Shown here: positions 20,918-33,501 of the stretch, piece after piece | Layout of the letters: the number at the start of each line of letters is the position of its first letter | Numbering within the stretch: the first letter of the stretch is position 1 | Source of the DNA: Zantedeschia hybrid cultivar | Taxonomy: Eukaryota; Streptophyta; Magnoliopsida; Alismatales; Araceae | DNA: 64,000 nt | Direction: 5' to 3' | Assembly: GCA_030544215.1 (NCBI GenBank) | Contig: JARZZO010000011.1 | Coordinates: 43,243,001-43,307,000, forward strand | Translations under genes and position numbers: made by a program | Notes under the pieces: generated by a model | The model's input: the letters and a program-made list of their open reading frames with translations, nothing else | What the model was told of the DNA's origin: nothing | The model's database searches: none

Positions 20918-22814
20918 TTTCTTAGCAATTGTTGTTAGGAAGTTGTTTTAATGATTGAGGGACACTTAATAATAGTTTATAAGTGATTAATTAACTAATT
21001 ATAATTGTTATAATTAAGTTAATTAGTTCTTGAGTAATAAACCTTAATAAATGTTATTAAGGACTAATTAAGTCTTAATAATAGTTATTAAGATGATTAA
21101 TTAGTTTACTCATGTATCCCTTAATTGTTGTTTTATTGATCTAATCTATTTGAAATTGATCTTTTAATAAAAGTTATTAAGAGATTATATTAAGTCTAAA
21201 CTGTTAGACTATATTAATTAGAAATGTTCTAATTATTATTTCTTAATAATTGTTATTGAGAAATATGAATTAATTAAGGGGTTTTAACAAGGAGTTGTTA
21301 AGGGGTTAATAATTGGAATTATAAATTCTTTTATAAATATTATTTAGGAATTTTTAATTCTATCTAAATGTTAGATTGTTTCGCATTAATAATTGTTATT
21401 AATGTGAATTAAAATTAATCTAAGTGTTAGATTAATTAATTTAGAAATGTTCTAAATTAAGCATGGAATATTTTAGAATTTTAATTTTAGCTTTGTGTGC
21501 ACATGTTGATGTTTTTAATGCTTTAAATTAGATTTAAATGCATGTTAGAAAATAAGATTTTCGAAAATTCAAATTATCCATTTTTGATTGGTACCTAGGT
21601 TTTAAGAAAGTCAAAATTATTATAATTTCAAAATTTTAGCCTTTATGTGATGTGTTTTATCATGTGTGGATGGTTAAAATTTGTGGTGGTCATAGACATG
21701 CACTTAGTTAAATTTCATACCATGTGATGGTGTGTGATTTTGTGGATTGTTATGGAATGTGATGTTCATTAATTAAGTGTTAATTAATGAGGCTTGCGTG
21801 CCTCCTTCTCTCTCATTCCATTGTAATTCTATCTCCCTCTGTCATTGTACTCGGCCATAAGGCTTTCTTTTACAATTAATTTGTATTTGAAAATGTTTCA
21901 AATTCTATTTTATACTTGTAATTGATCGCGACGACCGAGGAGAGGCGAGGATGATCCACAAATGCAACCAGGAAGACGACAGGAGATGAGATCACCAGTG
22001 GCTGTGTGTTTGCATGTTCAAATTATGTAAATGTTATATAGTTTTGGTGATTAATTGTTTGGCTCCAGTTAATCACCGTGCTGTCCATGACTACATAATG
22101 AACATGTATGAATGATGCATGCTTTTAGTTTTTTATTATGAATCGATTGCTAATATCTAGGTATAGTTAAATATATTCGATATATTTATAAACTATCACC
22201 TAGGATAAGACCAACTTAACATAAACAAAACCTTCAACATAAAGTCTAAGCCGGAGCGCGAGTCATTGAGAATGTACCGCGTGGCTCTCCATCAATATAG
22301 TTCTTAGAACTTGATTCAGTGATGACAGTATCTACGTGTTTACCCAAGATCTGCCACCATCTGATGAAAGGACTATTAGCTATGGCATTTTGATGCCTTG
22401 AGATTGGAATAGAGGAACGGTGTAGATATCCTCGCGTTTACCCGGGAGCTGCATTCTTACTCTACTCTGTCACGTATTGATGGTAAAGCTTAGACCAGGT
22501 ATAATGGTCTACTATGTTTACCTGGGACCATTAAAGACCTGGGAGCCGAAATAAGATCGGATATTGCAAGGTGTTGCAACTACCATGAGATGGTTGTTCT
22601 AAGATAATGGTATGATACTATGTGTTTACTCGAGGTCATACTATGATTCTTGGAGATTCTGATCCTCACTAGGAGACCGTCGGAGTCTCCCGTTCTGTAT
22701 ACCTGAAGGTTATACAGTCCGTCGAAAAATAGTGGGAAATAATTCAAGATAAAAGACCATAATTGAATTATAAGAACTACCTGCTTAAATCACGTTATTC
22801 CTTCGATCACTAAT
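20918..22814 (+). other. Copia B untranslated leader, second part
   Basis: AT-rich DNA to about 21470 holds more palindromes with three-base loops, such as CTTAATAA-tag-TTATTAAG. At 21789-21804 there is GAGGC-ttgcgt-GCCTC before a CT-rich tract. It occupies the same place as AGAGGT/ACCTCT in family A, with the pairs changed on both sides. The structured block follows. No gene was seen. Confidence 0.75.
22160..22736 (+). promoter_or_regulatory. Structured leader RNA block, copia B version
   Basis: The plan is as in family A but with a different loop word. GTTTACC/GTTTACT recurs four times (22338, 22436, 22516, 22624), each between complementary flanks (for example AATGGTC/GACCATT). The opening hairpin has loop TCG instead of ACG. 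The end is CTCACTA...TAGTGGG (22665-22671 with 22730-22736, one G-U pair) around GGAGAC/GTCTCC and a TGTATA.../...TATACA hairpin. Retention of the architecture despite sequence divergence is the main support for a real RNA fold. Confidence 0.65.
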
Positions 22815-25590
22815 ATGTCGTATATTCAAGATTTTGGCATGTTGGATGCCAATACTTCTCACACTCAGCATGACAACAAAACTCTAAAGAATATCTTCAG
22901 GGCCAAGTGAAAGTCACTATCCTAATCAGATATCATGAATCCTCTTACTTGGATAGACCAAGGTGAAGAGGTACTCATGGTATGCCTTATTGAAAGGCAA
23001 TGATTGTCATGAAATCTCTTATTTGGATAGACCAAGATGAAGAGATATTCATGATATGTCTTTGAGAAAGACAAGTGGTAAGATTTTAAACGATCGAATC
23101 CACACCTGAAAATGATAAAGAAAAGTTTGCTGAGATAGAGAAGTAGCAGTTCTCCCACTGCAACCAATATAAGGATACTGGTAGAGGCAAAATGAATATG
23201 AAATTTGAAAGAAGTCTCATATAATCTTATTATTAACTTTTGCATGTCTATTGGAGAATTAGAATATCCAATATGAGATATTGGAAATGATTCTCAGAAC
23301 TGCGATAGTGTGCAGACTTACACAAGTAAAAGAAATCGAGAAAATGTAAGTGTTGAGTTAGACTCAACTATTGTTCATGATATTCATAGGTTGCTGTCTG
23401 ACAGTAAATCTTTGTATATCTATAGGTGTCTAAAATAAAACTGAATAATTGTTATTTAGCTACATAACATATCAAGAATTGTAAAGTGAATAACGTTGAC
23501 TGAGAAGGAACAATACTTGTTCAAATCAGTTAATGCACTATAGATTCTTGAAGTGACATTTCATGTGATGAATGTTCACAAGTCTCCTATAGAAATGAAC
23601 TGTGTGAATCCTGATTATCTATGGTATTATACACAGGGTTGTATAATAAGAAATTTTTTGATGCTGATGCATATTGATGTAAACAGCTCAAAGGACAAAG
23701 ATAATCACTACAATTGACTTACCTTATAATTCACTCTTGGAATGATTTGACTGTATGTACTTACTGAAGTACAAGATGAATATATCTGAGAGATTAAGGT
23801 ATAAGATCAATATGAAGTATTAGAATTTTTGATTTGATCAAAGAAACTAATACTTAGGTATATGATTCACATAAATCATTAAGAGGATAATTGTATCCTC
23901 GCTCGATTGATCCTCATTGTGCATCATAGCAATATGATAGAATGATGAATTGCACCTTATTAAGATATGGTGCAATACATAATAAGATTTGCCTAATTCT
24001 TATCCTTTTGAACATGAGTATGAATATTAGATGTCTATACTTTAAAGATGGTTCCAAATAAGTCGGTGTGTGTCTATATAAGATATGGAAACCAAATAAT
24101 TCATATGAGATGTGAATTATGAACAAACTTGATTTAAAAGTCAGGTATTATCGTGGTGTGAATTTGTGAATGTCTAAAGAGTTTGGACATTACAGTTATT
24201 GACCAGACGATAATGAAATAATTGTCGTCCTGAAAGCTGTCTTCTGTGAAGAGGAATATGTCCTCAAAGAAGACAGTGGGAGCTGATTAAAACTAGAAGA
24301 TGTTCTAGATTCACAAGTTAACATAATATTATTAGATAATCTTTAGTTATTTGGAATCACTCATGACACACATCCGAGAGCTTCGTAGATTTTTGAGATT
24401 CTCTCAGTGACTAAAAGGATATGTTTGACATATCTGATTTAGCAAGATGAGAGGAGCTCAAAATAGATTATGATCTAAAATCTATGATAATGATGCTCTC
24501 TATCATTACAACTTTGAGATTGATAAGTTTATTAGAATTCTACTTATCTATACTGCCAATCATGAGATGATGACAGTTAGATATTAAAAGCGCTCTCTTA
24601 ATGTGATTGAGGTAAAGATGTATATGATACACTTTTAAAGCTTTTAGAATGTCCAGGAAGCAAGTTATGATTTCAAAGGTCATTTTGAATCAAACTGAAG
24701 CTTCCTAAGTTGTAATAAAAGTTGACTTAATGATCAAATACTATGTGATCGTTAAGAACGATCACGGATTGTGTGTGTTCAGAAAGGACAGTTGGAGCAC
24801 GGTCGCTTTAGTAATGCTTTATGATGATAACATCAAAGTCATTGAGAATGACTTCAGGATGTTACTATTAGTGAAAGCATTGTTAACCATGTTTTCCTCC
24901 ATAATTAGTTTAGTTATAATATCCCACGTATTGGAAATACGAATCTATTAAGATAGATTAGTGGGGATATTATATTCACTTATATGTCAAAATATTTGAC
25001 ATAAATTTCATAACAAGTCTCAATTGTTGAGATATGGAATTTATTCCTTTAAAGAAAAGGATTCCTTAAAGGATACAGGAGTGAAATGCATCATTAAGCG
25101 CTTGAGAAGTGCTACGGATGCATTCACGTATATGGAGAGGATGATTTGAAACTATGAGGTCACACTGACTCAAATTTCAAGTCAAATAATGGATTCAACC
25201 TTCTAGTAGAAAGGAATGGATTGAAATGGTTCCAATCCAGAACTTGATATTAAGGTGACGACATAAATAAGTGATACTGTTATTAGAACAGTATGGATGA
25301 AAAGGTTCATCCCTGAACTAGATATAGTTCTAAAAGGTCTCTGATACCATCCTATTGTTGTAGGACGACAGTGGGAGCAATGAATTGTGTGATCGAGCCA
25401 TGGTCTCTTCAGAAGTTGCAGAACATTCTAAGGCTCTTTCACAGGTTTATAGATAAAGGATTAAGAGGAAATAATGTAATGGAAAATATTCCATCTGTAG
25501 ATAATTTAGCAGATCCCTGACCAAGTCTTAGTCACAGACTTTTTGTGAGCATCACCTAGATTTGATGGAGATCAAATGCGAAGGTGAGTG
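22815..25590 (+). pseudogene. gag-pol: Copia B gag-pol relic
   Basis: The ATG at about 22815 follows the structured block as in family A. The first codons keep a KNIF segment and then decay through many stops and indels. Recognisable pieces are a stretch near 24226-24290 matching the integrase/RT linker (AVF.EEEY.L.EDSGS pattern), an open piece at 24730-24951 with LYDDN in place of the RT YVDD core, and a C-terminal piece near 25500 matching VDN.ADP. GAG is also very short here, so GAG loss may predate the split of families A and B, although decay makes this uncertain. Confidence 0.8.
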
Positions 25591-25600
25591 GCTTGAGTCC

Positions 25601-25611
25601 AAGTGGGAGAT
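25601..25611 (+). other. Polypurine tract of copia B
   Basis: AAGTGGGAGAT directly before the 3' LTR. Confidence 0.88.
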
Positions 25612-27203
25612 TGATGGATATAGGTGTCCTCTAAGCCAATCATAAGGCACCTATTTCAATCTGGTTCACTAATAAATGACATTAAATTCATTATGTAGAT
25701 TGGCATATTTATATTTGCGCATAATGAAGTCCATGAATATGTGCAATAGTCATCAGATTATGATGAGATCATAATAATGAGACTGATGACTTATAAACAC
25801 ATATTCTCAATTGTTCCTAGTCGTAGGATATTTGAGAAGGACATCAAACATCCGGTTAGACTAGTACAGGTTATTCCAGCTCATATGATGATGAGGGTGA
25901 CAGATCTCGTTAGTTACTAGTGTGGAGACACAATGGTAAACCTGTAGGTGCTCATTGGGGAACGAGTTCACTGAACTGATCCGACATGAATCGCCGAATG
26001 GTAATTTACCTGACTGCCAATCGGCTTGATTCATCGTCACAGTGGCGTGGTTGATCCTTGGACTTGAGACACCAAAGACACCTTATTGGTGGACTTCTGG
26101 ACTTTGACCTTGACCTACGAATCCCTATCCACGAGATCTCTAATAGTCAAGGATCGGGTCCAGCGGAAGACCTTCGAAGGTGATTGTGTGTTCAATAAAG
26201 GATCGTTTGCTCTCAGGTAACTGGAGAGAGAATGCTTTAGAATAGATCCGCAGGAGTCTCTGGCCAGAGCAGAAACAATATCAGAAAAGTGATTTTCGGA
26301 TGTTGTACAGCGGAGTCTGATTCAAGTGAGTTGACCATCTAGGGTTTGACAGTTGACCATACCCTAGGTTAACTCGAGAGCATTGTGCTAACGAAGGATT
26401 ATAGCCACGTGGTAACTGTGGACGGACAGGTTCCATGAGTGGGTTGCTAAACCCCATTACCTTACGGGATCATGCGGTGTTGCTTGGCACCCAACTTGAT
26501 CGGAAGTCCGACCGAATTTACATGCGATGATAATTCGGTTAAGTAATTAGTTAATATCTAGATATTAATTAATTACAATAAGTCAATAACTAGTTATTGG
26601 ACTTAACGGGCTGAAAACCGGACTGGTAAATGGGCCTAGAGGGTCACACGCAATAAGATTCTCAATCGGTGGTACATAAGTGGGATTTATATTAACTCGG
26701 GGACTTTTGTGAAAAGTCGCGCCGACTTAATATATATATACGCGCTGTTGAGAAACCCTGGGCCATGCTCTAGGATTTCCCCTTGCTGGCCATCATCCCT
26801 CCTTTTTCTCTCCTCCTCTGAGTGCCCCGTTCGAGGCGTCGGGATTGTCACCGTCTCTGCCGCGCGTGATTTTCGAAAGTCGAGAATTCCCGTCGGCGGG
26901 ATTTCAGCAATCGTTACGGAGCGGATCTTCAGCGAGCGAGCTGATGCGGACGAGGGATCGAGGATGAACCACCGCGGAGGATAGCATGGACACCGCTGGA
27001 GGCCGGACGCTTGTGCGGCTCGCGGCATCGCCTCAAAGGAACCGAGACGGAAGCGGATTCGATTCCGCACACGGTAATTAGATTCCAACCTGGATTTTTC
27101 GGTTTGCGTTTTTCATTCCGAATCGGATCAGCGGGCATCGGGCGGGATAAAATTTTGTTCGTCGTTTCCGCTGCGTTCTTCGCGTCCCGCCTGGATCCCA
27201 ACA
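25612..27203 (+). repeat. 3' LTR of copia B
   Basis: 1592 bp, TGATGG...CCAACA. Its 3' two-thirds match 1-1012. TATATATATA is at 26731-26740. The start differs from family A (TGTTAG), but long internal stretches resemble family A LTRs. Confidence 0.93.
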
Positions 27204-27936
27204 TCGTCGTTTGAACGGCGTCTTTGGCGGGCGACGCGTTTTTTCCTGTTTCAGATTGGCCCCGCGAGTCTTCCCTTCTTTCCCTCATTCTCTCCCTCTC
27301 TTTCTCTCTCTTCCCTCTCTCCGCCCCCTCCGATCCCTCTTTTCCCTTTCCCTTCCCTTCCTTCCTCTTCCACCACTCCAACACCTCTCTACCTCTCACC
27401 ACTACCACCACCACTTCCTTCGCAGCGTTTCATTCTCCGGACGGCGGCCGACGTCCCGGCGGAGTGACGACCTCCTCGGAGGTACCTGCGGCGGCCTGCG
27501 GTGCAGCGGTTCGGCGGCACGGAGCCAGGAGGAGTTCAAGGAAATGGTAAGGGGACGAACCTTGCATGGAATGTGGCTGTTTTTATCTGTGTTTCCCGTT
27601 GTGAAGCATGATGCGTTTGGGGTTAAATGAGCATGTTAAGGGGGTTTCTTAGTGGATTGGTCATTTCTACGAATAAGAAATGGTGGGTTTCACATGGTGG
27701 ATTGGTTTCTCCTCTTCCTTTCCTGTTTTGGAGTGTTTTTGGGGTGTTTGGGGTGAAAAGAGGACCCTCGGGTAGAGTTGCAGAAACCAGGTTTCTGACG
27801 CTAAATGATGTCGCGCTTGGACGACGCCATTTAGAATGACGACAGGCCAACACGACGCCATTTAGGCAGAAATTGTCCCGGTAGCGGTTTCTGTCGGACT
27901 GGGCTTCAGTTGTAAATGGCGTCCAGGGACAGCGAC
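27204..27936 (+). repeat. Relic LTR of the G1 gypsy family, sense orientation, left part
   Basis: The sequence resembles the reverse complement of the G1 LTR in order: CT-rich stretch, CGGACGGCGGCCGACGT, a segment with TGAGCATGTTAAGGGG, a GGGGTGTTTGGGGT segment, then GACGCC palindromes. It is clearly more diverged than the two G1 LTRs are from each other. It starts at the copia B end and is cut at 27936 by G1. ORFs here are pyrimidine-tract artefacts. Confidence 0.7.
27932..27936. repeat. Left TSD of gypsy G1 (GCGAC)
   Basis: Repeated exactly at 37372-37376. It lies inside the right half of a GGCGTC...GACGCC palindrome of the relic LTR. Confidence 0.93.
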
Positions 27937-28982
27937 TGTAACGACCCGCCACCCTATAATCGGGGATCCGATTACTAAATGGGTACCGAATCATTAATTT
28001 GGGACCAAACCAGGATCTAGTAAGTCTGGGAAATAAATAATAAACTAAGCTAAACATTCACATCGCATTGACTTGAAATAAAAGTGAAGGAATTAAAATT
28101 ATTACAATGCGACTCGATATAGCAAATAATTACATTCTCCAACAGAGGGAAATAATTAAACATACAGGCCAAAGATAAATAACAACTACATCGGGGCATA
28201 CCCCGGAACAACCGCTGAAGGCACACCACCCGGCCGCACACGCTGCTCTAAGTCTGCTGGGAGTCCTCACCTGAAAACCGCAGGGGTGAGTCTCAAGACA
28301 AGACTCAGTAGGGATCCTTCGATCCCCACTGCCCACGCACACACCCACAAGTGTAAAGTACAGCTAACAGAGGAGTAGCAAGTGTAGTGGCAGGTATGAT
28401 ATCTAATTCTCTACGTGAGAACACATGCAGTCGAAATATAATAATCATGCACATTCTAAATCAGCCGTAAGAAAACCCACAACTGCCGTCTCGATAGAAC
28501 TCGCCGACCGTACAAACAACGGTGAGAAAAACCTCGACCCGCTGAGACCAAGGAGCAGCCCCTCGGATAGCACGCTCGCTACTCCGGCCCAACTGCCTTA
28601 GGTGACTACCCCTTCCCTCAGCATGAGTGACTCTCCGAATGTACCACTCCGACACCGGTACTAGCTGACCCCGGGGTTCACCAGGTGACCCTCTCTCACT
28701 AGGCGTCACCCCGCCCACGCCCCCACCGGCGCTGTGCTCACGCCCCCACCAGCACAGGGTGAAAAATCGCTACAATGTCACTCCAGGTCCACAGTAACAC
28801 AAAACCACCAAAACTCAGCACTGTACGATCCGGTCACGTGAAAAGTCCGCGATCGTACAACACACATGTGACACCATCCGGTCATGAAGAATCCATCTTC
28901 ACCGGGTACACTAAAACATGCACTAACCATCATCTAACAGTATGAACACATTTTACTGGCATGAATTAGTGGAATTCTGTCT

Positions 28983-29345
28983 TGAATCACGTCGACCGAG
29001 GTCGACGCCATTCAAGCTCCATGTATAGGTTCATATAAATCAGTCTTCAGAATCTGGCCTTAAAAGGCGTCGACACCAGAGGACGCCGTTTAAAAGGCGT
29101 CGACATCCTCAGACGCCATTCAGCACAGAAAACCAGGATTTTCCGAAATCTTTAAACAGGGGATTTCTGCCTTAAAAGGCGTCATGGCTACCCGACGCTA
29201 TTCAAAACGCGTCGACCACCCATGACGTCTTTTAGTCCCAGAATCCCAAACTAGCAGACTCTCAGTCAGGCGATTCCTGTCTAAAAGGCGTCGTGATGGC
29301 CCGACGCCCTTTGAAAAGGCGTCGTCCATGCACGACGTCTTTCAA
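28983..29345. repeat. GGCGTC...GACGCC interrupted palindromes, block 1 of G1 3' LTR
   Basis: About seven units of the form TTAAAAGGCGTC, 7-10 bp spacer, GACGCCNTTTAA, some back to back (for example 29063-29120 and 29278-29345). Arms are conserved and spacers are all different. The same block is at 36063-36430 in the other LTR. Confidence 0.85.
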
Positions 29346-29904
29346 CCCCAGGAACCAGAGTTGCCATGAGCCCGAGGGCTCCCCTTTTCAACCCAAACAG
29401 CCCCAAAATACCCAAAAACAGAGGAGAAAGAGGGGAACACAATCCATAGGAAATCTCAATCATAGCAATTCCCCCATATCATCAAAAGAACTCCTAAACA
29501 TGCTCATTCTACCCCCCAAAACCAAGGATCCACAACATGCATAAACGGGGAAAAACATGGTTTAAACACAAAGCCGTGGGAACCGTCACCCTACCGGACA
29601 CTCGAACGCCTCCGAGCTTCAAGCCGTCCGCCAGTCTCGCCCCACGCCGCCGCCGGTACCGCCGAGGTCGTCCTAGCCCCACCGTGACGTCGGCCGCCGT
29701 CCGGAGAGTAGAACGCCGCAGTGGAAGTGGAGGTGGTAGGGGTAGGAGCCAGGTAGAGGATGGAGTGGAGGGAGAGGCGAAATGGTGTGAGAAAAAGAGG
29801 GAGGAGGAGGGGGTCGCCGTCGTCGCCGGAGGAGGAGAGAAGGAGAGTAGCAGAAAAATGAGGGAAAGAAGGAGGGCTCGCGGGGTTAACCAGAAACTGG
29901 CTAA

Positions 29905-30192
29905 AACGCGTCGACATGCACGGACGCCCATCAGGTGACATTACAGCCGCTCTGACAAGATTCTGAAACGCGTCGTCCCACACAGACGCCATTCAGACAA
30001 TCTTGTCAGGGTCGTACTCTGACACACCCAGAGTCGCAGTCTAAAAGGCGTCGTCCCACGCGGATGCCGTTCAGACGACAAGACAGGGCCGTACACATGC
30101 GGCCCAAGGCCAGCCCACGTGGCAGAACCTGAAACGCGTCTGCCACGGTGGACGCCGTTCAAAACGCGTCTCGAGGTCCTGACGCGATTCGA
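29905..30192. repeat. GGCGTC...GACGCC interrupted palindromes, block 2 of G1 3' LTR
   Basis: Five or so units with arms such as CTGAAACGCGTC / GACGCCATTCAG. The matching block is at about 36990-37290. Confidence 0.82.
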
Positions 30193-30272
30193 CTCAGAAC
30201 CCCCGCCCCTCACAAGGGCTAGAACTACCGGGTCCGACCCGAAAACCGGATCCGAAAGTCTCGATCCTTACA

Positions 30273-30291
30273 TTCTCCCCCCCTTAAAAGA
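30273..30291 (-). other. Polypurine tract of gypsy G1
   Basis: On the minus strand a CTTTTAAGGGGGGGAGAA-like purine run abuts the 3' LTR. Confidence 0.88.
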
Positions 30292-30360
30292 AATTTTGCC
30301 CTCGAAATTGACTGCTAGGAATAACAAGGTCACAACAGGGATAAAAGTTCACAGGGATAC

Positions 30361-33300
30361 TTACGAGAAGAGGTAAGGAAATTGCTCCCGCATCTCATCC
30401 TCTCGCTCCCAGGTTGCCTCACCTCCGGAGCGGTACTGCCAAATTACCTTGACCAACGGTACGACCTTGTTCCGCAAGATCTGATCTCTGCGATCTACAA
30501 TTCGAACAGGATACTCTGGAAATGACAAATCCTCAGCGACCTCCAATTCTGAAAAATCCAACACATGGGACGGATCCTGAACGTACTTCCTCAGCAAGGA
30601 CACGTGGAACACATCGTGCACTCCTGCAAGACTGGGTGGCAAGGCCAGCTGATACGCGGTTTCCCCAATTCGAGCAAGAATGGGAAAAGGTCCAATATAT
30701 CGCGGACTTAGCTTGCCTCGCTTTCCGAATCTCATCACACCCTTGGAGGGTGAGACTCGAAGAAACACGTGGTCCCCAACCTCAAATTCAAGTGGTCTCC
30801 GTCGGATATCAGCATAACTCTTCTGTCTGTTCTGAGCTGCGGTCAACCTCTGCCGAACCGTCCTGGCAATCTCAGCACACTGCTGTACTAACTCAGGTCC
30901 TGCTATCTGCCTCTCACCGATCTCGGACCAACACACCGGAGATCGGCACGGCCGCCCATACAATGCCTCATAAGGCGCCATGCCGATGCTGGAATGATAG
31001 CTGTTGTTGTAGGCAAACTCCACGGTGGACAAGTGTTGTTCCCACGAACCTCCCCAGTCTAGGCAACACGCCCTGAGCATATCCTCCAAGGTCTGAATAG
31101 TCCTCTCCGACTGCCCGTCAGTCTCTGGATGGTAGGCCGAGCTGAAAGCCAACTGAGTTCCCAACGCCTGCTGAAAGCTCTTCCAGAATCTGGAAGTAAA
31201 CCTCGGATCTCGATCTGATACAATGGACAAGGGTACCCCGTGCAGAGAGATAATCCGGTCCACAAACAACTTAGCTAGCTTACCGACCGACCAGTCCTTC
31301 CTAATGGCTAGGAAGTGTGCCGACTTGGTCAGCCGATCAACGATGATCCAGATAGCGTCTCTCCTGCTAGGGGATGCAGGCAATCCCATCACAAAGTCCA
31401 TCGTCACATGCTCCCATTTCCACTCAGGAATCGGTAAGGGCTACAGCAACCCTCCTGGTCTCTGATGCTCGGCTTTAACCTGCTGGCATGTCATACATCT
31501 AGCCACATACTCAGCCACATCTCTTTTCATACCGGGCCACCAGAAGTGCCTCCTCAAACAATGATACATCTTTGTTGTCCCGGGATGCACTGCATACCTC
31601 GAACGGTGCGCCTCAACAAGAACACATATGCGTACGTCTTCCTCAGTCGGGACATAGAGTCTGCCTCTGAATCTGACGGTACCATCATCCCACAACTCAA
31701 CCTCAGGCCTCTAGAGAATCTGCGGTAACTCAGCATCTGCCCTCTGAGCCTCAATCACAGCATGGTACACAGCCGGTCTCACAGTCAGGCTGACAAGCAC
31801 TGCTCTATCCTCTTCACGTGGAACCCTAAAGGAAGATTCCACCACCTGCTCGAACAATTTCCATTCCCGAATCATGAGGTATGACATGACCATCTTCCGA
31901 CTCAAAGCGTCTGCCACTACATTTGCCTTGCCCGGATGATAGGAAAGGTCAAAGTCATAATCCTTAATAAACTCCATCCACCTGCGCTGCCTCAGATTCA
32001 GGTCTCTTTGAGTGAACACATATTTCAAGCTCTTGTGATCTGTAAAGACCTGAAATTTTTCTCCGTATAAGTAATGCCTCCAGATCTTCAGTGCAAACAC
32101 CACAGCTGCAAGCTCCAAATCATGAGTAGGATAGTTCTCTTCATGCCTCTTCAGCTACCGAGAAGCATAAGCAACTACCCTGCCATGCTGTATAAGGACT
32201 GCTCCCAAACCTCGACGGGATGCATCTGAGTAAACCACAAATCCACCTGACCCAGATGGAAGCACCGACACTGGGGCTGACGTGAGGCGAGTTTTTAGCT
32301 CAATAAAACTCTGCTCACAATCCTCAGTCCATACGAAACGAACTCCCTTTCGAGTCAACCTCGACAAGGGGGCCGCTATCGAAGAGAATCCCTGAACAAA
32401 CCGCCTGTAATAACCGGCAAGCCCCAGAAAACTCCTGATCTCAGTCACTGAAGTCGGCCTGCTCCAGTCCATCACTGCCTCTATCTTGGCTGGATCCACT
32501 GCGATGCCTTCACCAGAAATAACGTGCCCAAGGAAGTGCACCTCGTTCAGCCAAAATTCGCATTTGCTGAACTTGGCGTAAAGTTGGTGTCCTCTCAGAA
32601 CCTGCAACACTGCCCGAAGATGAGCAGCGTGCTCTTCCTCAGAAGAAGAATAGATCAGAATGTCATCAACAAACACAACCACAAACTGGTCCAGGTAGGT
32701 CCTGAAGACTCGGTTCATCAGATCCATAAAGGCCGCCGGAGCATTGGTTAAGCCGAAGGGCATAACCAAGAACTCATAATGCCCATACCGAGTCCTGAAA
32801 GCCGTCTTACTAATATCCACATCCCTGATTCTCATCTGATAATACCCAGATCTCAGATTGATCTTGGAAAACACCCTCGCTGTCTGCAACTGATCCATCA
32901 AATCGTCGATCCTAGGAAGCGGGTACTTATTCTTTATTGTTACTTGGTTCAGCTGCCTATAATCGATGCACAATCTCAAGGAACCATCCTTCTTCCTGAC
33001 AAACAGAACTGGAGCACCCCAAGGAGACGTACTGGGACGAATGAAACCCTTATCCAACAACTCCTGCAATTGCGCCTTCAACTCAGCGAGTTCGGCTGGC
33101 GCCATCCGATACGGGGCCTTAGACAAGGGCGTCGTACCTGGTGCAAGCTCGATGGTAAACTCGACCTCTCGCTGAGGAGGAAGGCCAGGCAGCTCCTCAG
33201 GAAAAATGTCTACGAACTCACAAACAACCGGCACCTCCCAAGGACTGGGACAAGCACGAACATCAGAAACAACAACAGAGGCTAAGAAAGCCTCGCAGCC

Positions 33301-33501
33301 ACCAGCAAGCAACCTCCGTGCCTTAAAGGCAGAAACGAGAATACCTCGAGAAGAAAGCCTAATACCTTGGAAGAAGAAGGTCGGGATGTCCGGAATAGAG
33401 AAGCGCACCCTCTTCCTGTGGCAGTCCACCTCCGCATAAAAGGCTTCCAACCAATCCATACCCAGGATGATGTCGAAATCACGAATAGCAAGTACGACCA
33501 A
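30361..33501 (-). pseudogene. pol: Gypsy G1 pol (RT, RNase H, integrase, chromodomain-like tail), three TAG stops
   Basis: In frame with gag (33502-34866). It begins with the protease tail (DFDIILGMDWL), then reverse transcriptase (LCIDYRQLNQVT, YYQMRIRD, FVDDILIYS), RNase H (VVYSDASRRGLG, TDHKSLKYVF, VVADALSRK), integrase with HHCC and DDE (MDFVMGLP, VSDRDPRFTS, DGQSERT), and a C-terminal segment with VKVIW and EATWE typical of the chromodomain region of plant chromoviruses. Stops are TAG at 32155-32157, 31711-31713 and 31441-31443. Two fall where Gln is usual (before LKRHE and before PLPIPEWKWE). No frameshift was seen. Confidence 0.93.

Larger units (their letters stand above)
1..27203 (+). 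mobile_element. Outer Ty1/copia element, family B, left end outside window
   Basis: This is the oldest element of the left half. Its 5' LTR is cut by the window edge (1-1012) and its 3' LTR is 25612-27203. Between them lie a tRNA-Met primer site, a long non-coding leader, a decayed gag-pol and a polypurine tract. The leader is interrupted at 2295-2299 by copia A1 and resumes at 20918. Without the nested DNA the visible internal part is about 6 kb. Comparing 1-720 with its partner in the 3' LTR by eye, I counted about 38 substitutions (about 5%), the most diverged LTR pair here. The right end abuts a relic gypsy LTR. The 5' TSD is outside the window, so the right-hand TSD cannot be confirmed. 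Confidence 0.9.
27937..30272 (-). repeat. 3' LTR of gypsy G1
   Basis: TGTAACGACC...TCCTTACA as written on the plus strand, bordered by the polypurine tract at 30273. It contains two blocks of interrupted palindromes. Open frames of 60-140 codons inside are not genes. Confidence 0.95.

Noticed and set aside
27204..27936. Host gene promoter or 5' exon to the right of copia B (CT-rich, then ORFs)
   Set aside because: The order of segments matches the G1-family LTR in reverse complement, so it is a relic LTR.
29591..29992. 133-140 codon ORFs on both strands of the G1 LTR, repeated in the other LTR
   Set aside because: Low-complexity purine/pyrimidine-biased sequence; several frames are open together and no domain is visible.
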